DNA of 33,741 nt from Akkermansia muciniphila. Lineage in GTDB: Bacteria; Verrucomicrobiota; Verrucomicrobiia; Limisphaerales; UBA9464. Shown piece after piece: positions 23,247-31,771 of this stretch. Location: contig CAMCYJ010000032.1 in the NCBI GenBank assembly GCA_945883815.1, positions 1 through 33,741 on the forward strand, written 5' to 3'. Position numbers and translations under genes: made by a program. The notes beneath the pieces were generated by a model. The model saw only the letters and a list, made by a program, of their open reading frames with translations. It ran no database searches and was not told the origin of the DNA. How positions within the stretch are numbered: the first letter of the stretch is position 1; each line of letters opens with the position of its first letter.

Positions 23247-24293
23247 ATGAGAATGCTGTTTCTATCGATCTTCCTGCTGTGGGCGGGTTGTTCCCCGAAG
23301 GAGTCCGGGTCGCCGTCGGCCTCGGCGACTCCCTCCGAACCGGTTCTCAATTTCATCCACGACTGGATCCCCGAACCCGAACACGGCGGATACTACGCGG
23401 CAGACCGACTGGGCCTTTGGAAGGCCGAAGGGGTGGCCGTCCGGGTACTGGTCGGGGGGCCCAATTCTGAAATCGAGAAACGCGTGGCGTTGGATCCGTT
23501 CGGCCTGGGAATTGTCCGCGGTGACGCCGTCTTTGTAGCCGTGGAGCGGGGCTTGCCGGTGGTCGCGGTGAATGCCTACTTCCAGCATGATCCGCAGGGG
23601 ATCATGGTACGCGACGATTCTCCGGTGAAGACCTTCGCCGATTTGGAGAATCGGGACATCGCCATGCAAATCGGTGCGACCTGGCTGCTGTACCTCCAGA
23701 AGAAATACGCGCTGAGCAAGGTCCGGGTCCGGCCGGTGACCGGCAACGTGGCCAACTTCGTCAAGGATCCCGGCTGGATCACCCAAGCCTACCCAACGAG
23801 TGAGCCGTACTACGCACTGAAGGAGGGGGTGAAATCCCGGGTGCTTCAAATCAGCGAGTCGGGGTTTGATCCGTACCGGGTCATCATCGCCAACCGCCAA
23901 CTGGTGGAGAAGCATCCAGAACTGGTGGCCCGCTTCAGCCGCGGCGCGTATCGCGGTTGGCAGGAGTACTACCGCAGTCCACAGCCCATCCACGATTACC
24001 TTCGTTCCATTTCGCCGACCATGGAGGACGGTGGCATGCGTTTCAGTTACGTGGCCATGCGCCGGTTGCGTCTGTCGGAAGGAGATCCTTCTCGGGCTGA
24101 AACCATGGGTGCGGTGGATTTGGAGCGTTGGCGATCTCTCGGGTTCATCCTGAAAGACCTGGGTGTGATCCAGTCCGTGCCTCCGTTGGAGTCGGTGGTC
24201 TCGACCGCCTTCACGCCCAAGGCTCTGGGCGTGGATCCCACGTTGCCGCCCCCTTTCTGGACGGACGCGCCCACTCCGTCGCCCAAGCCGTAG
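23247..24293 (+). CDS. NMT1/THI5-like substrate-binding lipoprotein
   Basis: This solute-binding protein resembles the one at 25715 throughout. Shared blocks include PEHGGYYA, GGPN, QHDPQG, SPVKTFADLE, TSEPYYA and SGFDPYRV. ATG at 23247 opens a lipoprotein-type signal (MRMLFLSIFLLWAGC, acylated C15). W at -3 makes the lipobox imperfect, so a standard signal peptide is possible. The protein has 348 residues. Upstream ATGs at 23124 and 23157 place the hydrophobic segment internally, and the first lies within the terminator, so they are rejected. No permease lies on this strand; it may serve the importer at 13980-15577. Confidence 0.88.
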   Translation: MRMLFLSIFLLWAGCSPKESGSPSASATPSEPVLNFIHDWIPEPEHGGYYAADRLGLWKAEGVAVRVLVGGPNSEIEKRVALDPFGLGIVRGDAVFVAVERGLPVVAVNAYFQHDPQGIMVRDDSPVKTFADLENRDIAMQIGATWLLYLQKKYALSKVRVRPVTGNVANFVKDPGWITQAYPTSEPYYALKEGVKSRVLQISESGFDPYRVIIANRQLVEKHPELVARFSRGAYRGWQEYYRSPQPIHDYLRSISPTMEDGGMRFSYVAMRRLRLSEGDPSRAETMGAVDLERWRSLGFILKDLGVIQSVPPLESVVSTAFTPKALGVDPTLPPPFWTDAPTPSPKP

Positions 24294-24321
24294 CAGCCCA
24301 TCCTCGCCTTAGTTTGAACCC

Positions 24322-25698
24322 ATGGCCATGACCCCTTCCCACCGGACTCTCCTCAAGAACATTGGCTATCTGGTCACCATGGATCCGGATCGCCGTGTCC
24401 TCCGGAAGGCGTGGTTGTTGGCCGAGGATGGCGTGATTCGTTCCGTTGGGACCGGCCCAGCGCCGCGGGTGGCCAAGGCCACGGTGGTGGATGCCCGAGG
24501 CGGCATCGCGTTGCCGGGGCTCATCAACACCCACCACCACATGTTCCAGAACTTGGCGCGGGCCTTCGAGCCCATCGCCAGTTTGCCACTCTTGCCGTGG
24601 CTGGCCGGGCACATGCCGTTGTGGCGTCATTTCAATCCCGACGACTTGTATGTGGCCACCCAAGTGGCCTGTGCCGAGTTGATGCTCAGCGGTTGTACCC
24701 TGACCAGTGACCACCACTACTTGTTTCCCCGCGATGGCAGCGCCGGGATGCTCGATGCCGGATTCAACGCGGCGGCGGCCATGGGCATCCGCTACGTCGG
24801 CTGCCGGGGCTCGGTGAATTTACCCAGCGACATCATGCCCGACTGGGCCTGTCAGGACCTCGATGTAATCTTGGCCGATTGTCAGCGATTGCACGACCGG
24901 TTCCATCAGCGGGGGACGGGGGCGATGTCGCAGGTGGCCTTCGCGCCGTGCACGGTCTTTGGGTGCTCGGGCGAGCATTACCGACAATCGGCCCGGCTGG
25001 GTCGTTCGCTCGGGGTCCGTCTGCACACCCATTGCGGCGAGACCATTCCCGAGAACCAAGACGCGGTGAAGGTACTCGGATCCCGACCCTTTCCGTACAT
25101 GGCCCGACACGAATGGGAAGGCGAGGATGTCTGGCTGGCCCACGGCATCCACTTCAACGACCGCGAGGTCGCCCGCCTGACCAAGACCCGCACCGGCGTA
25201 GCCCACTGCCCGTGTTCCAACATGCGATTGGGATCGGGTGTCTGCCGGGTCAACGACCTTCGCCGGGGCGGCAGTCCGGTGAGCTTGGGCGTCGATGGTT
25301 CGGCCTCCAACGACTCGGGTCACTTGCTCAACGAAGCCCGGTTGGCGCTGCTGCTCACTCGGGTCGTTCACGGGGCCGAAGCGATGACGCCGGAATCGGC
25401 GCTAGAAATGGCCACGCTCGATGGCGCCCGGAATCTCGGACGGCTTGCCGATCTGGGATCCCTGGAACCGGGTAAATGCGCCGATGTGGCGGTGTTCCCG
25501 CTGGAGGACCTCTTCAGCAATGGTGCCCACAATCCAGTGCATGGCCTGGTGCTCTGCCATGCGCGTCAGGTGGACACGCTGTTAGTCCACGGGCAGGTGC
25601 GCGTTCGTGAGGGACAATTGGTAGGAGTGGACCTGCCGAAACTCTTGGCCAAGCACCGCAAAGTGGCCCGCCGCTACCACGACGGCGCGGTGAAATGA
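24322..25698 (+). CDS. Amidohydrolase-superfamily deaminase, 8-oxoguanine deaminase/AtzB-like
   Basis: The 458-residue protein belongs to the TRZ/ATZ and guanine-deaminase group of metal-dependent amidohydrolases, which remove amino or alkylamino groups from purines or s-triazines. Metal and catalytic residues visible are H71-x-H73 (NTHHHMFQNL), the HxxE motif in LHTHCGE, the histidine in WLAHGIHF, and the aspartate in LGVDGSASND. An N-terminal beta-sandwich and the closing GSLEPGKCADVAVF strand are typical. It sits between two similar binding-protein genes (gaps of 28 and 16 bp). 8-Oxoguanine deaminase is the closest named function, but substrate choice within this group cannot be read safely from sequence. 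Confidence 0.88.
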   Translation: MAMTPSHRTLLKNIGYLVTMDPDRRVLRKAWLLAEDGVIRSVGTGPAPRVAKATVVDARGGIALPGLINTHHHMFQNLARAFEPIASLPLLPWLAGHMPLWRHFNPDDLYVATQVACAELMLSGCTLTSDHHYLFPRDGSAGMLDAGFNAAAAMGIRYVGCRGSVNLPSDIMPDWACQDLDVILADCQRLHDRFHQRGTGAMSQVAFAPCTVFGCSGEHYRQSARLGRSLGVRLHTHCGETIPENQDAVKVLGSRPFPYMARHEWEGEDVWLAHGIHFNDREVARLTKTRTGVAHCPCSNMRLGSGVCRVNDLRRGGSPVSLGVDGSASNDSGHLLNEARLALLLTRVVHGAEAMTPESALEMATLDGARNLGRLADLGSLEPGKCADVAVFPLEDLFSNGAHNPVHGLVLCHARQVDTLLVHGQVRVREGQLVGVDLPKLLAKHRKVARRYHDGAVK

Positions 25699-25714
25699 CT
25701 TTCGAAATCTCCGA

Positions 25715-26710
25715 ATGAAATCCATGCACGGCCTGATCGATGTTTTCGCTCGTTGGAGCTTCCTGTGGATCGCCCTGGTTTCCATGGCGGCCGATCGCGC
25801 ACCCGTGCGACTCATCACCGACTGGTATCCCCAGCCCGAACACGGAGGCTTCTACTACGCGCTGATCAAGGGCTACTACCGGGAGGTTGGGCTCGATGTG
25901 GATATTTTGCCCGGAGGACCCAATGCGTTTCCGATCCAACGCATCGCCACCAAGGCGGCCGAGTTCGGCATGGGCAGCACCGATGATGTGCTTTTAGCCA
26001 ATGATCGCGGCATCCCGATCGTAGCCGTTGCGGCCACGCTGCAGCACGATCCGCAGGCGCTCATGGTGCACGAATCGTCGCCGGTGAAGACCTTCGCCGA
26101 TCTGGAAGGGCGCACCGTGGCAGTGACCCCCGGCACCGCATGGTTTCCGTATTTGATCCAGCGCTACGGCCTCAAGACAACCCGTGAGCGCGCCCACAAT
26201 TTCAGCATCGGATCGTTCCTGCGGGATCCGGATTACATCCAGATGTGCTTCGTCACCAGCGAACCCTTCTTCGCGGCTGAGGCCGGCGTGAAGGCCCGCG
26301 TCCTGCTCATCAGTGGCAGCGGTTTCGATCCGTACCGGGTCTTCTTCACGCGGCGCGAATTTGCGACCGAGCATCCCGATCGAGTCCGGGCCTTCGTGAC
26401 GGCGAGTGTGCGAGGTTGGAGGGGCTACATGGAGGATCCCACCGAGGTGCACGCCGAGATTCGCCGGCGCAATCCCGAGCTCACCCCGGCCAAGATGAAC
26501 TTCAGCCATCAGGCGTTGAAGCAGGGGTCTTTCCTGAACGGTGATCCGGCCAAGGGCGAGGCGGCCGGCCGCCTGTCCGAGGCCCGGTGGAAATTTCAGT
26601 TCGATACACTCAAGAAACTCGGCGTCCTGCGCGGAAAATTCGATCTGGCGACGGCCTGGACCGGCGAGTTCTGCAACGCCACCAACACCCCCACAGCCAC
26701 CCGACCATGA
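25715..26710 (+). CDS. NMT1/THI5-like substrate-binding protein (paralogue of the one at 23247)
   Basis: The 331-residue periplasmic binding protein has a Sec-type signal (FARWSFLWIALVSMAADR region) rather than a lipobox. The core matches its neighbour: DWYPQPEHGGFYYA, PGGPNAF, LQHDPQALMV, SPVKTFADLEGR, VTSEPFFA and SGFDPYRV. The pair probably arose by duplication around the amidohydrolase gene. The stop overlaps the next ATG (ATGA at 26707-26710). Together with the protein at 13009, the locus has three binding proteins of this family but only one permease/ATPase pair. Confidence 0.9.
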   Translation: MKSMHGLIDVFARWSFLWIALVSMAADRAPVRLITDWYPQPEHGGFYYALIKGYYREVGLDVDILPGGPNAFPIQRIATKAAEFGMGSTDDVLLANDRGIPIVAVAATLQHDPQALMVHESSPVKTFADLEGRTVAVTPGTAWFPYLIQRYGLKTTRERAHNFSIGSFLRDPDYIQMCFVTSEPFFAAEAGVKARVLLISGSGFDPYRVFFTRREFATEHPDRVRAFVTASVRGWRGYMEDPTEVHAEIRRRNPELTPAKMNFSHQALKQGSFLNGDPAKGEAAGRLSEARWKFQFDTLKKLGVLRGKFDLATAWTGEFCNATNTPTATRP

Positions 26711-27231
26711 TTGAACGTTTCTCCAAGATTACCTTGCTGGCCGCGGTCGCGCTGTTCATGGCGCTGATCGCCTTCAACAACATCACCGACTACGGATCCA
26801 ATTTCGACTTCGTGCAGCATGTGCTCTCGATGGACACTACCTTTCCGGGCAACCAGTTGAAGTGGCGGGCCATCAGCACGCCCGCCCTGCACCACGCCTT
26901 CTACTGGACGATCATCGCGTGGGAGGGGCTCTCGGGCTTGGGCATTGCGGCCGGGGCACTGGCCTTGTGGCGGGCGCGCGGGCAATCGGCAGCGGTGTTC
27001 AACGCGGCCAAGTCGCTGGCCGTGGGCGCCCTCACGGTCAATTTGGTGTTGTGGTTCACGGCCTTTCTCATGGTGGGCGCCGAATGGTTCTTGATGTGGC
27101 AATCTCAGGTGTGGAACGGCCAGGCGGCCGCCACGCGCATGTTCACGTGCGTCGGCCTGGTGCTGCTCTTCCTGAAGACCCCGGACACCGATCCGGTTCC
27201 GCCTTCGGGTCGCGACGGTTCGGCCGAATAG
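26707..27231 (+). CDS. DUF2165-type small integral membrane protein
   Basis: The 174-residue protein has about four hydrophobic segments. It carries the blocks NNITDYGSNFDFVQHVLSMD and TFPGNQLKWRAI, which I associate with the DUF2165 family of bacterial membrane proteins of unknown function. ATG at 26707 overlaps the binding-protein stop by 4 bases, so it is translated with the import set. Its role could be membrane transport or a membrane accessory to it, but nothing in the sequence proves this. The C-terminal tail (TDPVPPSGRDGSAE) is hydrophilic. Confidence 0.75.
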   Translation: MIERFSKITLLAAVALFMALIAFNNITDYGSNFDFVQHVLSMDTTFPGNQLKWRAISTPALHHAFYWTIIAWEGLSGLGIAAGALALWRARGQSAAVFNAAKSLAVGALTVNLVLWFTAFLMVGAEWFLMWQSQVWNGQAAATRMFTCVGLVLLFLKTPDTDPVPPSGRDGSAE

Positions 27232-27232
27232 C

Positions 27233-27256
27233 GTTTTTGGAGCGCCTCCGAAAAAC
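27233..27256. repeat. Inverted repeat between the DUF2165 and regulator genes
   Basis: gtttttggag (27233-27242) pairs with ctcc-g-aaaaac (27246-27256), with one bulged g and a 3-base loop. The T-tract is on the 5' side and the A-tract on the 3' side, the wrong polarity for a plus-strand terminator. It may be an operator or a transcript-processing hairpin. Confidence 0.45.
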
Positions 27257-27298
27257 AGGTCGCTTCAAGCTTGGGCTTGGTGGCGGCTTGAGGCTTTG

Positions 27299-28735
27299 AT
27301 GAGCACCATGACTTCCGAGGTGCTCACGGGTCTTTCAGTGCTGGTGCTCGAGGATGAGCCGCTTTGGCGACGGCATCTGGTGGCCAGCCTGGAACGGTGG
27401 GGCGCCGAAGTGACCGCGGTTGATTCGATGGCCGGGGCTCGCAAGGCCTTGGGTGCAGCGAATTTCGACTTCGCCCTGATGGACGTGAACTTGCCCGACG
27501 GTCTGGGGCCGGATCTGCTTCGCGACAAGTCCATTCCGGCTCACACGGGCGTGGTCATCATGACCGCCGAGGGCGGGATTTCCGGGGCGGTGGAGGCCAT
27601 CCGGTTGGGCGCTCTCGATTACCTCACCAAGCCGTTCGAGCCCGAGGCCTTGGCGCTGACCCTCCGCCGAGCCCGATCCACGCAGGCGGGACGTCGCGTG
27701 GCTGAGCAGCAGCGATCGGGCAGCCCGGGCTTTTTCTTCGGAACCGCTCTGTCGGGTCTCAAGACGCAAATTGAGCGGATTCTCGCGGCCGACCGCCGAA
27801 TGGAGACCCACTTACCGCCGGTGCTCATCGAAGGCGAGACGGGCACCGGCAAGACTTCTCTGGCCCGTCGGATCCATCGCGAAGGTCCTCGGGCTGACGG
27901 GCCGTGGGTGGAGATCAATTGCTCGGCGATTCCCGAGCATTTGGCCGAGTCGGAACTCTTCGGCCACGAGAAGGGGGCATTCACCGATGCCCGCAGCACT
28001 CGCATCGGGCTTTTCGAGGCGGCCCACGGGGGCACCTTGTTCCTCGACGAACTCAGCAGTTTGTCCCTGCCCATTCAGGCCAAGTTGCTGACCGTGCTGG
28101 AAGACCACCGCATCCGTCGCGTTGGCGGCTCGAAAGACATCGCCGTGGACGTCCGTGTCATTGCGGCCAGCAATCAAGGCCTTCGCCAACTCGTCGCTCA
28201 GGGAAGCTTCCGTTCCGACCTTCTCCATCGACTGGATCTCTTCCGTCTGTCGATCCTGCCATTGCGAGATCGGGGCGCCGACCTCTTGCCGTTGGCGGCC
28301 TCCCTCATGGAAGGCATCGCATCGCGCCACCGTTTGCCGGTGCGATCGATTTCAGAGACGGGAAGGCGTCGGCTTCTGGGTTATGGCTGGCCGGGCAATG
28401 TCCGGGAACTGGCCCACGAATTGGAGCGGTCCCTCGTGTTCGAAGATGGCGATGCGTTGAACTTCGATTCCCTGTTGGGAGCCGGCGGTGGGACTGCGGA
28501 GAACGGCACGTCCATGGGCATGACTCCCGTTGGAGTACCGGCCGGATCCGCCGACTCCTGGTGGAATCCCGCGTTCCAATTCCCGGATCAAGGCTTCGAC
28601 CTCGAGGCCGCCATCTTGCACCTCATTCAACAAGCGCTGCAGCAATCCGCAGGCAATGTGTCAGCGGCGGCCCGCCGCCTAGGCGTCTCCCGGGATTACC
28701 TCCGATACCGGCTCGGACCCAAGGGCGGCCATTGA
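27299..28735 (+). CDS. Sigma-54-dependent response regulator, NtrC family
   Basis: The protein has three parts. The receiver domain has an acidic EDE patch, the phospho-acceptor aspartate in LMDVNLP, T in VIMTAEG and K in LTKPFEP. The AAA+ domain has Walker A GETGTGKT (179-186), the sigma-54 contact loop GAFTDA (226-231) in place of GAFTGA, and Walker B GGTLFLDEL. The C-terminal Fis-type helix-turn-helix is AARRLGVSRDYLRYRL. ATG at 27299 gives 478 residues; an adjacent TTG is possible. No sensor kinase gene adjoins. The sigma-54 promoter at 20563 makes the receptor and catabolic genes its likely targets. GAFTDA occurs in other family members and need not abolish activation. Confidence 0.93.
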   Translation: MSTMTSEVLTGLSVLVLEDEPLWRRHLVASLERWGAEVTAVDSMAGARKALGAANFDFALMDVNLPDGLGPDLLRDKSIPAHTGVVIMTAEGGISGAVEAIRLGALDYLTKPFEPEALALTLRRARSTQAGRRVAEQQRSGSPGFFFGTALSGLKTQIERILAADRRMETHLPPVLIEGETGTGKTSLARRIHREGPRADGPWVEINCSAIPEHLAESELFGHEKGAFTDARSTRIGLFEAAHGGTLFLDELSSLSLPIQAKLLTVLEDHRIRRVGGSKDIAVDVRVIAASNQGLRQLVAQGSFRSDLLHRLDLFRLSILPLRDRGADLLPLAASLMEGIASRHRLPVRSISETGRRRLLGYGWPGNVRELAHELERSLVFEDGDALNFDSLLGAGGGTAENGTSMGMTPVGVPAGSADSWWNPAFQFPDQGFDLEAAILHLIQQALQQSAGNVSAAARRLGVSRDYLRYRLGPKGGH

Positions 28736-28784
28736 AGGCGACCTACTGGGTGCGCTGAACGACACCCATAATGGCCGACGGGGA

Positions 28785-29969
28785 TTACGGCTCAACGGTC
28801 TGCAGGAATTTGAACTTCCCGTCCTCGACCGTGATGATGACCGCCGCCTTCGGCGCGTTGCGCTGGGCATCCATGCGGGTGCGACCACTGGCAGCCACCA
28901 GGTCGGTGGTGACCAAGGCCGCTTTGATCTTGGCCGGCTCGGCCGACCCGGCGCGCCGGATGGCGTCGGCCAGCACCTGGGCTGAGTCGTACCCGAGGGC
29001 CGCCATTGCATCGGGCGTCTTGCCTTGATAGCGCGCCTTGTAGGCGGCCACGAACAGCTTGGCCTCGGGGGTGTCCTGGATGGGCGAGAAGTGCGTCGAG
29101 TAGTAAGTGTTCTTGAGCGCTTCGCCGCCGGCGATTTGGATGAGCTCCGGGGCCTCCCAGCCGTCACCGCCGAACATCGGCACGGTGATGCCCAGCTCGC
29201 GCGCCTGCTTCACGATGAGCCCGACCTCGTTGTAGTAGCCTGGCACGCAAATGCCCTCGGGATTGGCCGCCTTGATGGCCGTGAGCTGTGCTTTGAAATC
29301 CTTGTCCTTCGAGGAGTATTTCTGCTGCACCACGATTTGGCCGCCCGCCGCCGTGAAGGCGTCGCTGAAATACTGGCGCAGCCCATCGCCGTAAGCCGAA
29401 GACACGTCCGAGAACACCGCCACCCGCGAGAGCTTGAGGGACTTGCGGGCGAACTCCGCGATGAGGCGGCCCTGGAACGGATCGGTGAAGCACACCCGGA
29501 AGACGCAGTCTCCGACCTCGGTGACCTTGGGATTGGTGGACGAAGGCGAGATCATGGGAATGCCCGCTGCCTGGCAGACAGGCCCGGCCTCGAGCGATCG
29601 GCCCGAAGCCACCTCGCCCAGCACCGCCACCACCTTGTCGCGGCTGATGAATTTCTTGACGATGGTCACCGATTCGCCGGCCGTGGATCGGTTGTCTTCG
29701 TGCAGCAATTGCAATTGCTTGCCCAGCACGCCGCCGGCCTTGTTGATCTCTTCGATGGCCAGAGCGGTGCCTTCGTGCGACGACACGCCGAAGGTGGCCT
29801 CCGTGCCCGTGAGCGAGCAGAATTCACCCACCTTGATGGTGTCCGCCGCAGCGGCCCCGGCGGCGCCGCTCTCGGAGGGTTTGCATCCGGCCCACGGCAG
29901 TGCCGCTGTGGCGGCGGCAGCGGCGGCGACGGTGGCGAGGAAGGCGCGACGGGGTTGGGCGGGGTTCAT
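28785..29969 (-). CDS. Branched-chain amino acid/amide-type ABC substrate-binding lipoprotein (LivJ-like)
   Basis: The 394-residue protein has the type I periplasmic-binding fold of LivJ/UrtA/AmiC relatives. It begins MNPAQPRRAFLATVAAAA, a signal with twin arginines, and the stretch ALPWAGC with a lipobox-like cysteine at 29. Family segments include VGEFCSLTGTEATFG, EEINKAGGVLGKQLQLL, ISPSSTNPKVTE and FGGDGWEAPELI. No LivHMGF permease or ATPase genes accompany it, so it is an orphan that must use a transporter encoded elsewhere. It is divergent from phnW; the 285-bp spacer (29970-30254) shows no gene or clear promoter. Confidence 0.92.
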   Translation of the reverse strand: MNPAQPRRAFLATVAAAAAATAALPWAGCKPSESGAAGAAAADTIKVGEFCSLTGTEATFGVSSHEGTALAIEEINKAGGVLGKQLQLLHEDNRSTAGESVTIVKKFISRDKVVAVLGEVASGRSLEAGPVCQAAGIPMISPSSTNPKVTEVGDCVFRVCFTDPFQGRLIAEFARKSLKLSRVAVFSDVSSAYGDGLRQYFSDAFTAAGGQIVVQQKYSSKDKDFKAQLTAIKAANPEGICVPGYYNEVGLIVKQARELGITVPMFGGDGWEAPELIQIAGGEALKNTYYSTHFSPIQDTPEAKLFVAAYKARYQGKTPDAMAALGYDSAQVLADAIRRAGSAEPAKIKAALVTTDLVAASGRTRMDAQRNAPKAAVIITVEDGKFKFLQTVEP

Positions 29970-30254
29970 GGTGAGTTCGGGATCGAAGGATCAGGTCGGG
30001 CTTTGGGAATCTCCGTGACCTGAGGCTAGGAACCTCGCCGTCGGCTTTCAATCGAGGACTCACACTGAGCACTGGTCAGCCTGCGGTCTCGAGGCCCCTC
30101 GGAATCCATCGGCCCCGTCGCCGAATCGGTGAGCGTCGTGGAGCGCGAGGACGGAGCCCGAGGACGGAGTGCGTGGGAATTGATTGATGCCCCCCTTCTG
30201 GTGGAAGCTCTCGTTCGCCGTGGGAGAATTCCCGGGGCACCACTCGAGACCACC

Positions 30255-31385
30255 ATGACGCCGAAATTGCCCACTTCCCAAGACGCCTTGCTGTTCACCC
30301 CCGGACCGCTGACCACCTCGCTCGCGGTCAAGCAGGCCATGCTTCACGACGCCGGTTCCTGGCACTGGGAGTTCAACACGCTGGTGGCCGAGGTGCGTCA
30401 GGCCATCCTTGCTCTGGGTGGTGTTTCTCGCGAGTCGGGCTGGGAAGCCATTCTGATGCAAGGCAGCGGCACTTTTGGTGTTGAGGCGGTGTTCCAGAGC
30501 GCCATCCCGCCCGAAGGTAAAGTGGCCGTGCTGTCCAACGGGGCTTACGGCGAGCGCATGATCCTCATGCTCCAGCACGCCCGGATCGCCCACACGATCT
30601 TGCGCACGGCCGAAGACACCCCGCCGACACCGGAGGCCCTCGACGCCCTCCTGGCCTCCGATCCGGCCATCACCCATGTGGCGGCGGTTCACTGCGAGAC
30701 CACCACCGGCGTTCTCAACCCCATCGAGGCGTTGGGCCCAGTGGCCAAACGCCATGGCAAGGTGTACATCGTGGATGCCATGAGCAGCTTTGGCGGTTAC
30801 CCCATCGACCTGGAGGCCTCGGGCATCGACTTCATTATTTCGTCGGCCAACAAGTGTGTGGAGAGCGTGCCGGGCTTCAGCTTCGTGCTCTGCCGCCGTG
30901 CGGTGCTCCTGGCCACCGAGGGTTGGGCGCGAAGCCTGAGCCTCAACTTGCTGGACCAGTTGAAGGGCTTCGAGAAGAACGGCCAGTTCCGCTACACGCC
31001 GCCCACCCACAGCATTCTGGCATTCGCCCAGGCTCTCAAAGAACTCGAACAGGAAGGCGGCATCGCCGCCCGCGCCGCCCGGTACCGCGACAACAACGCC
31101 GCCCTCATCGCGGCCATGCAAGGCATCGGCCTGAAGTCGTACCTGCCGCCGGCGGTGCAAAGCCACATCATCACGAGTTTCGTGTACCCGAAGGATTCGG
31201 CCTTCGTCTGGACCGAGTTCTATCGGCGCGTGGCCGAGAAGGGCTTTTTGCTGTATCCGGGCAAGATCAGCCAAGCCGACACCTTCCGAATCGGCAACAT
31301 CGGCCGCCTCTTCGAAAAGGACATGCGCGCCGTGGTCAACGCCATCGCCGAGACCTTGCGCGAGATGGGTGTGAAAGCTGCCTAG
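30255..31385 (+). CDS. phnW: 2-aminoethylphosphonate-pyruvate transaminase
   Basis: PhnW transfers the amino group of 2-aminoethylphosphonate to pyruvate, giving phosphonoacetaldehyde and alanine. It uses pyridoxal phosphate. The 376-residue protein has the family opening LLFTPGPLTTSLAVKQAML, LMQGSGTFGVEAVF and the NGAYGERM loop. The PLP lysine is K200 in SSANKCVE, followed by VPGFSFVLCRR. ATG at 30255 matches the family start; a longer frame from 30129 is non-conserved. The usual partners PhnX or PhnY/PhnA are not in the window. A related alanine-glyoxylate aminotransferase activity is a less likely alternative. Its stop overlaps the stop of the convergent gene in the palindrome CTAG. Confidence 0.88.
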   Translation: MTPKLPTSQDALLFTPGPLTTSLAVKQAMLHDAGSWHWEFNTLVAEVRQAILALGGVSRESGWEAILMQGSGTFGVEAVFQSAIPPEGKVAVLSNGAYGERMILMLQHARIAHTILRTAEDTPPTPEALDALLASDPAITHVAAVHCETTTGVLNPIEALGPVAKRHGKVYIVDAMSSFGGYPIDLEASGIDFIISSANKCVESVPGFSFVLCRRAVLLATEGWARSLSLNLLDQLKGFEKNGQFRYTPPTHSILAFAQALKELEQEGGIAARAARYRDNNAALIAAMQGIGLKSYLPPAVQSHIITSFVYPKDSAFVWTEFYRRVAEKGFLLYPGKISQADTFRIGNIGRLFEKDMRAVVNAIAETLREMGVKAA

Positions 31386-31771
31386 GCCGATTCGAGCACT
31401 ACGTTGGTGTAGATGCGCTGCTCGCCGGTGCGGATCAGGCCGACCGCACCGGGCACGCGGGCTTTCAGGGCCAAGTGGGGTTCCCAAATCACGGGGGTGT
31501 CACCGAAGGCCGACAGGAACTCGGTGCGCACGGCGGCGTCGTTGTGGTCGTGGAACTCCGAGGCCATCCAGACAGGTCCCGCCTTCCAATTCGCCACGAT
31601 GGCCGCCACCACTTGCGGCACCGTCGGGATGCCGTAGACCAGCGCCAAGTCCACCGTCTCGATGCCGGGCCAGGCCGGGAACATGGAGTCGGCGATGACC
31701 AGGCGGTTGGTGTGCCGCACCCGGGCCAAGAGGGACAGCAGGTGGGGATTGAGGATGCCACTGCGGAGCAT
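31382..31771 (-). CDS. RbsD/FucU-family sugar mutarotase-like protein
   Basis: RbsD and FucU interconvert pyranose and furanose or anomeric forms of ribose and fucose. The 129-residue protein has the family start MLRSGILNPHLLSLLARV. IADSMFPAWPGIETVDLALV contains the expected aspartate, and the C-terminal end GEQRIYTNVVLESA is conserved. ATG at 31771 is chosen; the open frame to 32071 is antisense to radC and lacks homology-like features. No sugar transporter or kinase lies beside it. The spacer 31772-31962 shows no gene. Confidence 0.85.
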   Translation of the reverse strand: MLRSGILNPHLLSLLARVRHTNRLVIADSMFPAWPGIETVDLALVYGIPTVPQVVAAIVANWKAGPVWMASEFHDHNDAAVRTEFLSAFGDTPVIWEPHLALKARVPGAVGLIRTGEQRIYTNVVLESA

